Positions 11,401 through 24,544 of a stretch of 64,000 nucleotides of DNA are shown here, one piece after another (positions within the stretch are counted from its first letter, which is position 1; every line of letters starts with the position of its first letter). Below the pieces are notes generated by a model. That model was given only the letters and a program-made list of their open reading frames with translations, did no database searches and had not been told where the DNA came from. The stretch comes from Metopolophium dirhodum. Its lineage: Eukaryota; Arthropoda; Insecta; Hemiptera; Aphididae. The position numbers and the translations under genes were made by a program. The stretch spans positions 9,052,001 through 9,116,000 of the forward strand of contig NC_083566.1 in NCBI RefSeq assembly GCF_019925205.1, read 5' to 3'.

Positions 11401-14400
11401 ACAAAACGTATATTTTTATTTAGATATTCTTTTGGTAGCAGTAGCTATACCTAACAGATATTTATTTACATAATACACAGTTGTTAACAAAATATACAAA
11501 TATGAAATATTACACGGCACAAATAATTGAATGGTCAGTTGAAGGATACTATATTACTATGGTCCATTGCGTAAAATTACTAATTAGCAGTGGCATCGAA
11601 TTCGACGGTGGCGGAACTAGAATATGATAAAAACGATTCGACCAACCAAAAATTTTTTACTTTTTACCGCGCACCCATTTGTACGTTTCCTCGTAACGGT
11701 TGCAGTGCCTGACCCATTGACGCTTCGTCAAAAACCGTTGTTATTCATATTGGACACGACCCTAAATAATATAGTATACATTTGTAAAATCGTAAAAAAT
11801 TAAAATACCATAGGTATCAACGAAGACGGTCAACGCGTCAAAATAATAAGACATAATATTACTTAATACGTACTTCCGCTGTCGTCTGTGAAAATCATCG
11901 CGATGAAGATAAGGTAGATAGACGACAGGCACCTCGACACAGAGTTTTTATTTTATTTCCAAGACGATTGGGTGCACTGCACCTTCTACATCCAGTTAGT
12001 ACTTCGTACAACTGCTAAGAGTCATTTTTGTCTTAGATGTAAGCGATTTTTATTAATTCAAACGATAACTGTATTTTATGTGGCTTTTTTCAATCAGAAA
12101 ATAATATATTATGTAGTCAATTTTATGACATGTTCTGAACGGTTGACCGTATTATTAATTGTAAATATTTTTATTAATTTGTTTTTTAGATATTTAACAT
12201 GTATTACCGTAGTAATAAGACTTAAATCCCTACAAATATTTTAATTTTTTTTGTTTGTTTGTTTTAGGTAAATGTTATTTCTCAAATTCACTCAAAGTAA
12301 GAACATTCCACTGAGTGAGTGAATAAAACAAACATAATTGTTTTAAGTTAGATTTTCTTTTAATTGTTCAAAAATAATATATAATATATATAAATATATT
12401 ATCCTGATTACGATAAATGATTCAAAATCTAGGTACTTACATAATTGTTCCTAAAATAGGTATACTAAATCAATAAATGAAACTGAACATTATTTACAAT
12501 ATATATTATTCAATAAGTATAATATTCGTTATTCAATGCTTTGTTACATAATAATGTACTTTAAAGAGAGTACAATTATAAACTTTGAAACGAAGACTTA
12601 CTAAAGTACTTCTAAGACAATGTAATATTTAGTATAAAATATAATGTCAAATAAGAGCAAGATTTTGAAAAATATAACTCCAATATAGGTAATTGAACAA
12701 AATTCTAAATTATATAGTATTCTTTTTTTTGCATCATAGTTTTTTGCATCATAGTTAATTGTTTCTACAATGTTTAAAAAAAAAATAATAAAAAAATATT
12801 TATAAGAACGAACAAAATATCAAATACTTAAAGCTTAATTTTATTACCTAATTTTAACACCTGTACATAAATTAAAATATTATAAATTGATTTGAGTATT
12901 GCTTAATAGTTGCAGAATATAATAATTTATAAACTCAATTTATGTATTATGTAATAGGTATGTGTACTAGTGAACTATAAAATGTATGGACTTAAAAATA
13001 AAAAAATAATTTTTGTTTTAATTTAAATAATTTATATTAGTTGAATTCTTCATCAAATAAATTATAATATAATTTTAAATACCTTAAAGTTTAAATGATG
13101 ATGTTTTTTTTTATATAAAATATTTAATATAATATACCTGGTATTATAGGTAATTATGGTATTAGCTTTATATAATAATACATTATATTTTTGTTTTCAA
13201 TAACAATTTATTTGCCCTTGATAATTGTGTGTCGAACGTAATGCCTAGAATTATGATTGTGTTTTTGTTTGGCATTGTTAGCTCGTTTATTTTGAAAACA
13301 GGTGGTTTTTTTTAAATATTTTATTTGAAAACATATTATTGTATTATACGCAATACATATTATTCTAAGACTTTTTAAATTGATTTTTATATGAGACATA
13401 ATGTTCACTGTAAAAGGTGTTTTAATGTAATACAAGGATCATAGTCAAGAAAGTAATATTTTAATTTTAAATATAATGTTTCATAAGTTCTTTTACAAAG
13501 TTGGCATCACAACTAAATGTAATTAATAATGTTTTCATTTACTCGAGTTTTTAACATAATAAAAATGCATGTTTTAATAGATAAGTTTTTGACAACGTAG
13601 TGTAACTTATAAGTTTCACTGCTAAATGCTACCATCGCATTTCGTGGAAACTATCATCATATTACAGTGCTGATCACAATCATTAAACACGTGCCATTAA
13701 GAGACGTTCTCAAGGATTATCAAATCTCTTAATCACGATACAAAGTTTTATGAACAAGTATTCGTGGTTGGTAATTTATTCTGGTGTTCGTAAAAGTGGT
13801 TCATTTCTAGATATATCGTGGGGGCAAAACTTGTATTTCCAGTTGACACTTAACATACTGTTCTATTTTATCCGCTTTGGCACTTCCGTAGATACGTCAG
13901 ATCCACAAACTTCAAAAGACTTATCTTTTGAACTATTTTAGATTTCTTATATTTATATTTTACTAGTTTGGTTTTGTGACTTTTCTAAGTATAAAATGTT
14001 GAAACGAAAGAGGAGAAGGACAAGAAAAACTGACCAAACAGACAATTAAAACAAAAATGGAATTTTCACAAGTAAACTTTTATTTATCACCTCCGTGAAA
14101 CTCGGCCAGACACAAGTCTTAAAGCATTTGGCGACACATAAATTCTGATGAAAATGTTAGCATTTTTTTCTTTTTTATGTTTTTATTTATTTATTTATTT
14201 ACAACAAATACAACAATTAACTGATTGTATATTATGTGTACGTTCCCGTACGATTTTATTCAAACGAAAATTGTTCAAGGATACGCTTTATTCCGTATTT
14301 TCCGTTGACAAATCAGTCGGTATCCGTGCAGATATAGGTAAATTGTATAGGACTTTTTATTTAAAAATATACTGTTACTGTGTTAGGCTGGAAAATAAGT

Positions 14401-15010
14401 ATTTCTTGGCATGAATACCAAAGTATACCTTTACTCATTTTGGTTGAATATGTTTAACATTTCCGAAATCCATTAGGATGAATTCAACTCTATACGAGCA
14501 AGTTATAAAAAGAAGTGACGTGAACTCCTTAAAAATTATCATACTATAATCTAATAATCTATGCATTTTAGTTACACGTTGTATAAAGTTAAGGAATAAT
14601 ATTGCAAATATTTAATCACATATTTAGTAATTGTCAAAGACATAATTTTTAAGTATGGAGATTGGAAATTATGATTGTATTGTATTATTATGATTAAAAT
14701 GCATATTTAGCTTAATTTAAATATTGAATTATAAAATATTTAAAAACCATAGCCAACACGTTGTTAACAATAAAATAATTGAAAAAAACGCAAAATCAAA
14801 CAATTCAGAGAAATAAATAAAAATATAACTATCTATTCATATTATTCAAATAAATAAATGTTTGAAGTACAAAATACCGTACTTCATAATACATTAATAC
14901 CTATTTAAAAGATTTAATTAAATTTTTTTACAAGCTTTAAATTTAATTATTACTTTATAAATCATCAATATTCATGATTACATATTGTTTCTTCCAACTG
15001 TTTTATTTTA
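8461..15010. other. Long non-coding stretch, no gene recognised
   Basis: Mostly AT-rich. GC-richer patches occur at about 9440-9660, 11140-11300 and 11580-11760, and none shows a recognisable protein. A 17-bp tandem duplication lies at about 12725-12757 (GCATCATAGTT repeated), and a perfect 12-bp palindrome TACCTCGAGGTA near 10912-10923. An open frame at 14148-14414 begins with a hydrophobic stretch but is built on a TTTA microsatellite. Confidence 0.5.
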
Positions 15011-15500
15011 GACTCTGGGTGGAGCGATGTATTGATTTTACAATGATGTGTGTGTGTGTGTGTGTTTTTTGGTGTCTATATACACGATAGGTAGCCGAAA
15101 TAATGCTTCAATTTTCAATTTCAGTATATTTTTCGGTGGGTTATGTGAATCTGTGCATAAAAGTGCAATGGGGAAGTCAACATATAAAGTTCCCAATCAT
15201 TTCCAAAAGCACCTGGAAAAACAAAAATAAATGAAGAAAAAACTGGACGTTTTACGCAAAATTCGTTTTTACAAAATTGATTTGGATTCGTCTGAAGTTA
15301 AAATGTAATAAAATCACAAAAATTGGCTAATTATTTTGAATTAGAAGTTTATAAAAATGTTCTATTTATATCTATGCTTTGAAAATGTTTTACAAGATTT
15401 TCCTTAAGTTTTCCTACATTTAACATAAAAAAATTTACCGGAAAGTCAAATTATATTTTTATAAGCGTTTGAAGTTAGACATTGCATGGATATTCACCCG
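15011..15500 (-). repeat. Partial copy of the GATTCTGAG dispersed repeat family
   Basis: Begins with a diverged GACTCTGGGTGGAGCGATG terminus, followed by TTGATTTTACAATGATGTG, a TG microsatellite (about 15045-15066), and the ATACACGATAG...CGAAATAATGCTTC block. Read on the opposite strand, the same order of blocks ends the 31.8-33.3 kb copy. The inner boundary is approximate. Confidence 0.7.
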
Positions 15501-15749
15501 TCAATTAACAAATTCTCCTTCAACGATTTTCTTAATTTTTTTTTTTATAAGCGATCAATTTCAATCTACATGGTCATTAGTCAGCGTTAATTTTTTTTTA
15601 CATTGGAAAAATAGAGTGAATTTTCTTTACATTTCTCTAATTTAAATTACACTAAATTACTTAATTACTATAATATTTGTACATTGTTTTCTTAGGTACC
15701 TAATATTATTAAATAAGACAACGCAGTTCTGTTTTGTTGATGAAATTAA

Positions 15750-17830
15750 TTAGTTTTCTGGACGCCTCGGGAGTGGAGCAGTATCTCATAGGGTCTCCGC
15801 GGGTAGTTCCTGCTTAATGCATATTTCATTGAACTGGTGACATTCGAGAAGTAATAATATGTTCTCAACTGTAATGAGTGTTCTACAAGTAGGACATAAG
15901 GGTGGGTCTTCTTTGGCCATGAGGTATCCGTGTGTCATGCAGGTGTGCTCTTTTCATAGACGGACAAAAATAACCTCGTCCCTTCTGGACATCTCATATT
16001 TTCGTCTGGGCCATGGTAATATTGTTTGCTTGATATATCTAACCTTGTTATTATTGTAATTTGTCCAGAGGTTTTGCCATTCATTCATATAATTTAATTT
16101 AATTTCGAAAGTCTTTGTCTGATATGTGACGATATACTTCAAAAACGGAGGTGCCTGTAGTTTCTTAAGCTTTTAAATCAGCCCCTTCATTACCTATTAT
16201 ACCAACGTGTCCTGAGATTCATGCAAGAGATATATTATTTTTACGTTCATTAAGTTTATTAATTATTTGGCTGATAACTGATTGATGCTGTAATGAATAA
16301 TTTGGATGGTCGTGAGTACCTATCGCTAAGGCTTCACTGTAAAAAAAAACTGCATAGATTATGTTTTTGATTGTATATTTTTATCAATAGATATCGCGGC
16401 TCATCCTATCTTCTGTTAAATTTTCGATGCGTCAGTATATAATATGTGTTCGTGTTCTGAGTACGATTACAGCAGTTCGTATAGGAGGTTTTTATAAATG
16501 TTTTTATCTGTAGTGTTTTTGTTGTGGTATGATAGGTCTATTGTACCTCTATTTAATCACCAAGGAGGTACATCTAATACAGTGCTTTGAATTATATTAT
16601 TGATTGAATTTTCATTTTTTTTTTAATAAAATGTTGTTGTCTTCCATACAATCACCTGAAATGAGATATATTTAACGGCTTTACTTGGTTGGTTTTTTTA
16701 TGATTTTATTGTACACAGAATTTCCTTGATGTTAGGCTATTTTTATCATATATTTTATTTCGAGTAGTAGTTTTCTCCTTGATGAAAGGAGTGGTTCACC
16801 AGCCACACCAAGTATGTTTGCAACTGGGGCTACTTTTAAACGGACCTAAAGATAAAATTTTTAACTGTATTGTTCAATGATTAGCCGCTCCGTAAACTAT
16901 TGAACCGTAATCGATTTTATATCTTATTATGGCTTTATATATTCTAATAATAGACTGTCTGAATCGGGGCCCAATTCTATGTGAGCTTAAGTTTTTTTAT
17001 ATTTTAGTGGATTTAAGAGTTCAAATTTTTAACTGTCAAATGTGTTGGCACCAGTTGAGTTGTTTTATCATATGTTAAGACTAGAATTTTAACATTGTCG
17101 CTGTAATCGAGTATTGTATTTTTGGTTTGATTATTTTTCTCTGACGGGTGAATAATATACATTTAATTTTATTTGGAGAGAAAGAGAAACCGGTTTCGAA
17201 GCTCCATTTACTTAACCTTATCAATTAATGTGAATTATATTTGGTTTTTCATAAACTGAAAATACATTTTTTCCTTTACAATATCGTCAGCAAAAAGTTT
17301 CATCACTGAAGGTGGAGGAACACAGTGTTGTTAATTCATTAATTGCGATAAGGAATAGTGTTACGTTAATATTTATGAGCCTTGTACTACACCATATTGA
17401 TTTGAGAACGTTTTCGATAGTATATTTTTAATTTTTACCTGAAAGTCTCTATCGTGTACCTATGTGATTGTTTATAAATTTGAGCATGTTTCCATGTAGG
17501 TACAATTTTTGTATGCTTTTTTAGATCCAGGCTGATAAGTATTATATTTTGTTTGTTTACTAATGCATCCCTGATGTAGTGATTTCAGTGTGTAAGCTGA
17601 CCAGTATATTATCATTAGTGGATCTATTTTTTTGAAAGCCGTGTTTGTGGGGTGAGTGGGTGACAACAAATTATGTTTTTCAAGAAACCAAATACGGGTC
17701 TATAATTAACCATTTTTCTATTATTTTACTCATAGTATTTAATAATGATATGAGGTGGTACCCTTCAATGGAATGATATCCCACTTACCCACATTTTAAG
17801 TACGCGCCTTTCATACAATTATCTTCTTAA
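15750..17830 (-). mobile_element. Degenerate RNase H-bearing LINE (I/LOA/R1-like)
   Basis: Read on the minus strand, this is a non-LTR retrotransposon pol gene broken by many stops and shifts. From the 5' side: an RT start resembling KIIEKMVNYRL with LLSPTHPT (about 17630-17740); a GVVQGS motif (about 17375-17395, where GVPQGS is usual); a FADDI catalytic motif (17280-17294) that is intact; an RNase H stretch including GHVGIIGNEGAD (around 16170-16215); then WQNLW...NNNKV (15954-16142) and MTHGYLMAKEDPPLCPTC (about 15885-15940), the usual tail after RNase H in such elements. The endonuclease and ORF1 are not seen, so the copy is 5'-truncated. Clade assignment is from memory of these motifs. 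Confidence 0.85.
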
Positions 17831-19485
17831 AATCTCCTCTTCAATTATTATTTAGATTTAGTAAATGTTTAGTAAATGTTTGGGATTTCAGCCGACTTAT
17901 ATAATATAATATATACAATTTTTAATGGATATTCAAATGTTATGTAACAAAAGAAACAAGTATTAACTCAAATATAGTAGTTTAGTATAATGTACATTGT
18001 ATGTATAGATTGTAGATATGAATTATAATACGAATTTAACCACTGTTAGTACTTAATACTCATTGACGGTTATTATTAATGATGATTGTATTATATAAAA
18101 TATATATTTCTCTGATTAGCGTGTGTCGGCATTGTCAAGGTATTAAAAGATTATTTTATTTCACTGTCAGAATAATAAAATACAATTTTCACAAAAACCG
18201 TTTTCTGCTGAAAATGATTGTATTAATGTATTTAAATGATTTCATATAATGATGTTAAATAAATATTTTATTGATGATTAAATAATAAAAGTTTTGTCAA
18301 TTAATTATTATATCAATGCATTCTTATATTTTTATATACATCATCAATTATGTATTAAATTATTATTTTAATATGATAAAAAAAACTTAAACTCATTCAT
18401 ACATGTACAGTTTATTAATACAAAGTTAATGTTTAGACAAGATAAGTACACAACTTTTTTTTTTGAACCTCCGCGTGAAAGGGAGACTACATTAGCATTT
18501 CATAGGTTAGGTCGAGCATTTGTATGCTAGTGCATATAGTAGTGCCTATAATATTATAACTTTACTGGTGCTATATAACTATAGCTGTAAATGGGTACAT
18601 AATTGTACAGATAATGCGTTGTATATTATTTAAACATGATTTTTAATATTTGGATATCTTCGACGTCGTAATAATTTTACACGCGAGCCATGGGTGCGCT
18701 ATCGGGTATCACTGGTATTAATGGTGATCAAGGATTTAAAATTTCATAAAAATAAATTTAATGCAACATTTTGTTTACGTGGAAATCAAACATTTTTAAT
18801 AAACCTAAATTTAAAAAAAATTATATTTTAATATATTATATAGTTATATAATATGTACTTAACGAGTCAGAAAATATCTTTAAAAGTATGTTTATTATAT
18901 TTGATGCAAAGATGAACCGTTAACATAATAATTATAATTATAATGTATAAGTTCCATTTTGCATCAATATAAGACAATTAAAACATAGGTAACTATATAA
19001 CCCCATAAAGTCATAACATATAAGTCACAAACACATAGGTAACGTCATCGTCATCATAACATGTTGTAGAACTAAAGTAAAAATGTTTGACGTTTTATAA
19101 TATTATGTGCTATTTAGTGTTTGTAATTTGTTACTTAATATGTATTTATTTATTTGGTTAAAACAATATAGACACCGTATAGACTGTATATACCTACTAA
19201 GACTAACAAAAAGTAATACAATTTAAGTTTAGCTAATAACATATATTATTATAATTAATAATTATATGGAAAACAATTTATTATATAATATATTTCTAGA
19301 GATATTTTTACAGTAACACACCCGTGGTTATTATAATAATCGGTTGATCTGTATGTTTACCATAGTTTGAATAATACTCATAAAACTCTAACAGTTTTAA
19401 AACAAATTGTTGTATTTATGACTTTTTAAGATTTTAATTTTTATTAATTTTTACCTATATTTTGAATTGTATAATCCGAATCAGG
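17831..19485. other. AT-rich non-coding stretch
   Basis: No gene recognised. A short direct duplication (TAGTAAATGTT twice) lies near 17860-17880, and a T-tract at about 18455-18465. Confidence 0.5.
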
Positions 19486-19493
19486 ATATTTGT

Positions 19494-20511
19494 CAGACTT
19501 GGGTATAATACTTTTTAAAAGTATTTCGAATACTTAAAAAAAAAAGTATTCAGAATATGTATTCGAATACTTTATGATAATAATATTCCTAAGTATTTGG
19601 GATACTTCACAAAGAGTATTCCAAATATTTATCGAATACCTACTTTTTTTAGTAGATTTAGATTTCAATACCAAAAATATTATTTTTTCAATTCTGTGTT
19701 TTTATAACCAGTGTTGGGAATAGATAACTAAAAAATTATCTAGATAATATAAGATAATTTTAACAAAATATTATCTAGATAAAAATAAAGATAACATAAA
19801 TGTAATTTATCTAGATAAAGATAAATACAACAATACATTTATCTATATAAATATCTAGATAGATATCATTTTTTTACACTTTTTTTTATTGTTTTTTAGT
19901 ATTTTTGTAATATTATTTTTATGACATAATATTTATAATAACAACGAATTGATCCTTTGAAATACAGTTCTACAAAGTAAATTTTAATTTATTTTTAAAA
20001 TGAATAGGGAAATAAACTTATACCTAATTAATTTTAATATGCTTATTATGGCTAGTAGAGAACGATGTATAGTGCAAGCCCGCATGCAGGTTCTCGTATT
20101 ATCGTAATATTGTCGTTGGCAATAATAACAAGAAATATATTCTTCTAATTTTATAAATAATTTATATTATATTAGAATTTTAGTAATATTGGTTTTATAA
20201 TTTTTTAGGGGCACTATAATATTTATCTAGATAAGCCCATTTTTTATCTAAGCTAAACATTAGATAAATCTTAATATAATTATCTAGATACTTTGAAAGA
20301 TAATTGATTTCAAAAAATCTTATCTAGATAATTCCCAACACTGTTTATAACTGAACATTATTATAATCTCGATAATACACACCTATCTGGCTATCTATTA
20401 GTTATAAATTATTAATATATAATAGTATACCTATATAAGAAAAAAAGTATTCCAAATACTGTACTCAGAAAACTTAATAAGTATTCCAAATACAGTATTG
20501 TATCCAAGCTG
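19494..20511. mobile_element. Outer hAT-type non-autonomous element (split by an insertion)
   Basis: The left end CAGACTTGGGTATAATACT (from 19494) and right end (to 20511) form an imperfect inverted repeat sharing CTTGG and a TATAATACT/TACAATACT block. The ends are CAG...CTG. Possible 8-bp target duplications are ATATTTGT (19486-19493) and CTATTTAT (20512-20519), matching at 6 of 8. The interior is a series of GTATTC/GAATAC palindromes. Removing the inner element and one 8-bp duplication leaves about 375 bp, a typical MITE size. No coding sequence. Confidence 0.72.
19709..20343. mobile_element. Inner hAT-type MITE with perfect 8-bp target duplication
   Basis: A 635-bp element with termini CAGTGTTGGGAAT and its complement, flanked by identical TTTATAAC copies (19701-19708 and 20344-20351). 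An 8-bp duplication and CAG...CTG ends are the hallmark of hAT insertion. The interior is rich in TATCTAGATA motifs and has no transposase. It sits inside the 19494-20511 element, so it inserted later. Confidence 0.93.
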
Positions 20512-20779
20512 CTATTTATATGAGTATTTAATTAAATACCAAAATAACGAAACAATACCTACTGTATTGTTAATTGAATTATAAGTTAAAACTATTTAAA
20601 CGATAAGTCGATAGTAAACTAGAAAGTATAATATACATTATGTATAAAATACATTATATTCATTCAATTGGAATAATGCTCAAAATATTATTATGTGCAA
20701 TTATTTACATCTAATATTTTACATTATTGTATGTATTTACATAATACATCAATTTAGAGTTCAGAGTCCTTAATTTGAA

Positions 20780-21190
20780 CGGGATCTATGTCGTAAGCAA
20801 ACGGACTATGATCTTCGTCTAACCTATTACCTATGACATCCTAACTTTCAAATATATTTCTTGCCATCTCTCCCTGTCAATTGGCCAAAACGAGGCAATT
20901 ATAGCTACCGGACCAACTTCTTCTACATCACTTTTCACTTGATCTTCCCGTCGTATCCGTGGTTGTCCCAGATGGGTTTCCCCGTCCGACGTGCGATGAA
21001 AAACCATACTAGTCCGTACTGTATTAGATCCTTATTTTCTAATCGCATGGCCAGCCAAAATGGAGTTCTATTTTCTGATTTCAACTATACATATATGTCT
21101 GGCATCCGATACAACTTCCTGAGCTCGTCGTTATTTTTCTTTTTGGATTATAGTGTTTTATACATTCTCCTATCCCTATTATTTTTAATA
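20780..21190 (-). mobile_element. 3' tail of a LINE reverse transcriptase
   Basis: On the minus strand, broken frames read RRMYKTL, then ELRKLYR-like and IRKQ/GHAIRK-like blocks, then QPRIRREDQVKSDVEEVG and finally DRERWQE. This order (RRMYKTL, WAGH, GxPRxRWxDQV, WRELAQDRxRW) is the C-terminal tail of insect endonuclease/reverse-transcriptase LINEs. At least two frame changes are needed, so it is dead. The polymerase core is not in the window, so the copy is 5'-truncated. Confidence 0.72.
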
Positions 21191-21359
21191 TAAATGCTGA
21201 ATACCTACTCCTAGAATTAAATATATAGAGACAACAGTTTGGTAAGTGTTAATAGCCAATTGGTGGTGTGTAGAACGTATACCAGGTATCAAAATACAGT
21301 TAACTAAAATTATAAGTTATAATATATCATAGCTTCGTACAGCAGTGTAACATACCACT

Positions 21360-21700
21360 CGCGAGTGACACCGAAAATCACTTAACGCCAAAAAGCGTAC
21401 ATGTCTGGCGGTCTGTCTGTGCAGTTTACATTGGTGTGTGTGGCCAGAATTTTGTATTTATCGAACATGGGTCTGCGTGGAGTGGGTAATACTATGCGGT
21501 CGGGCCACAATACTAGTGCTAATAGTACACATGGGATTTGGCGATGGCGAATTGTTTTACTGAGGGTTGGCGAACACAAGCGCACGTCGCGGATATTGAA
21601 AATATTCTCGCCGCAACACTGTTTTCCCGCCGTTATGTTACCGTCACCAGTTAGCTCCATTTCACACTGCTACTACTACTATTATAACTAAAATGTAAAA
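21360..21700. other. GC-rich block open on both strands, identity unknown
   Basis: This block has about balanced base composition in an AT-rich setting. It is open for 96 codons on the plus strand (21401-21691) and 92 codons on the minus strand (21382-21660), overlapping almost completely. The minus reading starts MELTGDGNITAGKQCCGENI and has seven or more Cys. The plus reading ends in a poly-Tyr run made by a TAC/TAT microsatellite. I recognise neither as a protein family. It could be a lone coding exon, a fragment of an unrecognised repeat, or a regulatory island. No clear splice sites could be chosen. Confidence 0.3.
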
Positions 21701-21862
21701 TACCACTATGACTCGCGCTATTTTATACGTTACATATATTATATAATAATAATTATAATATTTTTAAAATTTTACTTTGTACTTATCGTAGAAACACGGT
21801 AGACAGATAAACTTTGACACGACCGTAACTACTATTACCTCTAGTATAATATTCTCATACAA

Positions 21863-21898
21863 GAGAGAGAGAGAGAGAGAGAGACTTAGAGAGAGAAA
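21863..21898. repeat. GA microsatellite
   Basis: About twelve consecutive GA units followed by a degenerate AGAGAGAAAAAG tail. Confidence 0.95.
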
Positions 21899-24305
21899 AA
21901 GAAGAGGTCAGATGTCTGATTCGTTCATCGTTTCCACTCCACCGTTGCAGTGCAATTATACCGTCGCCGGTCGTGACGAGATAGAATTAAATATTTTTTG
22001 CATTTTATTCGATCCGTTGCAATTACACATTATCGTCTTCGTTCGTCTCAAAACGATTTTTTTTTCTTATTACAAAGAAGTAAAGGATATTTCATTATGG
22101 TAGTACGTACGGCAAAACTGACGACGGGAATATTATACTACTGGAGTATATTATACGGGTGAACGGAAGAAAAAAGTGCTTACGAATGTATAAAGTTTGA
22201 TTGGAACAAACAAAAGTTTGACTGCACATTCTTTGACATGTTAAAAATATATTGCCCGGACTTTCGACCGAGTTCACCTATTGTTATATATTTGTTTTTA
22301 TTTTTTTGTTATATGTTTAGTGTTTTAGAGTAAATGTTTTTCAAGTATAGAATAACAAAATAATAATTTAAAAAAAAAAGATTCACATTACATGAGTGGA
22401 TTTCATAAATAATATTTTAAGTATGTGTATACAGTATGACAAAACAATACTTATAGTCACGTTTCGTAGCTCAATTCATTATGTAGTTCTAATTTTGTTT
22501 CCAACAATTTATATATAAAATCAATACCTATAATAGGTAATGTTCCACTATAAATCAGAATTATATTAACTCTTAGTTTCTTTCCCCTCATTTCGCTTAT
22601 TTAACTGGTCGTATGCTCACAGCACGGAGATAAATTATTATTTTAAAGCCAAAATGATTAAATTCAAAAAAAATATTGCAAGTGACAAACCCAAAAATAG
22701 TTGAGTTTATCCACTTAAATTTCGTCACTCGTATTTTTTTTACATTTTTCATGATAAGACATTTTAAAGTACAATCTATGTTCAATTTCCAATTTATAAA
22801 GGTATTGCATGAAACGTTCTTATTGCACCAAAATGTATTTTCTGAAAGAAAAAATACATGCCATTGAAAAACCAATACATTCCTCACTTTACCCAGAACC
22901 TAAAAGATAAAATTATATAGTTTCGTTGTAATAAAACATTCACAAGACTTACCATGTGGGCAATATAATTCGTGTAACTATTATTGAGTTCTTATACTAA
23001 TACCTACTTATGTTTTTTTTATTAAATTATTTTTGATTTAACTATATGCATATATTAATTAATAACACTATAACATAATATAGTCGCACAATACTTTTCA
23101 AATACTTTTCAATCTCATGTCAATGTATAATTATTAATATGTGCGTTAAATGTAATATTTACGTAAATGAAAGTATAATATGCTAACAAACGAATAAATA
23201 TGGTATGCCCAAATCCCAAAAAAGGATAAAATATCAATATTAATATTTCTTATTTAAGAAATTATACTTATTACATAAGTACCTACGTATTGCTGGAAAA
23301 CTGATCAAAATCACAACGAGACGAGCGAAAAACAATTTGAATAAATGCACAATATATAATACACACACACAAGTACATTTGGTTTACTTTAAACCAATAC
23401 GAATAAGTGTTAATGAAAATTGTAAGTGATAGCTGAGCTGTAGAGCGTAGTGACAAATGGTCAAGTTTTTCTTATTTTTTTTTCTTGCGTACGTGATTTC
23501 TACTTTTCACGTGTCGGTTATTTGTTTTGCTTTGGAATTTTCTTTTTTATATACATTAAGAAGCAATTCATTTTCCACTTCGTTTTTTACCTTTAATGTT
23601 TAAATCAACGGTTTTTTTTTCGAGTTTACACTATAACATAACCTTATACGCGTCTAAACGTAGACTAATCATTCACTTTGATCACTTCTTACTTGAGTTC
23701 CTAGTAAAATAATTCATCTTTTTGCAGATAATCTGATTATATTATTGTTTAGGTTTATGTTATAGCTGATAACATATAGGCTATAGCTAGGTTGGTTTGT
23801 TCTCATTCTAATAACCACCAAATAAAAATATATAATATAATATTTAACATTTATCTGCTTTTCATTATTATTATTTTTTTAAGATTGTATAATTGACTAA
23901 CTTCACTAAATCCTGAACCCTAACGAAAAAATCAATTGAAATACCTACTTTGATGCCCGAAGGTCAGGAAGAACCCGGTAGAATTGACATATTTTATGGT
24001 TCGTTCAAATTTAATATATTGTACAGTATAATGTGCCTATACATTTAATATGTTAGTATAACAACAATAAACCATACATAGTTTATAAAATAAGAACTTC
24101 GTGATAATACCGCCGATACGTTTCATATTAGGTATTCTTTTAACAGCATACAAAAATCTCTATACCGAGTGCGTTGTATGTGTAATTATTAATTGTTTGT
24201 TAGTTTTATCGGCATACAGAAATTAACAGCGATAACGTGTTTAGGTTAATACCTTATAATATAGTATAATATAGTAACATTGACCATAAGACACTATAAT
24301 AACTG
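21899..24305. other. Non-coding stretch with one repeat remnant
   Basis: A GC-richer patch at about 21900-22060 has no recognisable protein. At about 22840-22910 the order ACATGCCATTG, AAACCAATACATTC, CCAGAACCTAAAAG matches, with divergence, the terminus of the GATTCTGAG dispersed repeat. No gene recognised. Confidence 0.45.
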
Positions 24306-24544
24306 CAGGGCTTGAAACCGATATTGGATACCGATTTAAATATCGGTTGAAACCGTTAAGAACTGAAATCGATACCGAAACTGAAAACAATACCGATAGA
24401 AATCAATATCAGCAATCAAACTCGAAATTAAAATTGGAAAAAATAAAACCAGATTTAAAACCAAAAACGAAATCAGAAAAAATAAACACCAATATCCAAA
24501 ACCGAAATCAAAATAGGAAAAAGTATTTTCGGTTTCAAGCCCTG
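24306..24544. mobile_element. hAT-type MITE (CAGGGCTTGAAACCGA termini)
   Basis: A 239-bp element whose ends CAGGGCTTGAAACCGA and its complement are inverted repeats. The interior is a degenerate array of ACCGAAATC/GATACCG motifs. Flanking ATAATAA on both sides (24297-24303 and 24545-24551) may be the target duplication, but on the left it is separated from the tip by two bases, so the exact end is uncertain. A long open frame here is a by-product of the simple-sequence interior. Confidence 0.8.

Noticed and set aside
14148..14414. 88-codon frame with a hydrophobic start resembling a signal peptide
   Set aside because: The hydrophobic part is encoded by a T-rich and TTTA microsatellite tract, and the rest has no recognisable features.
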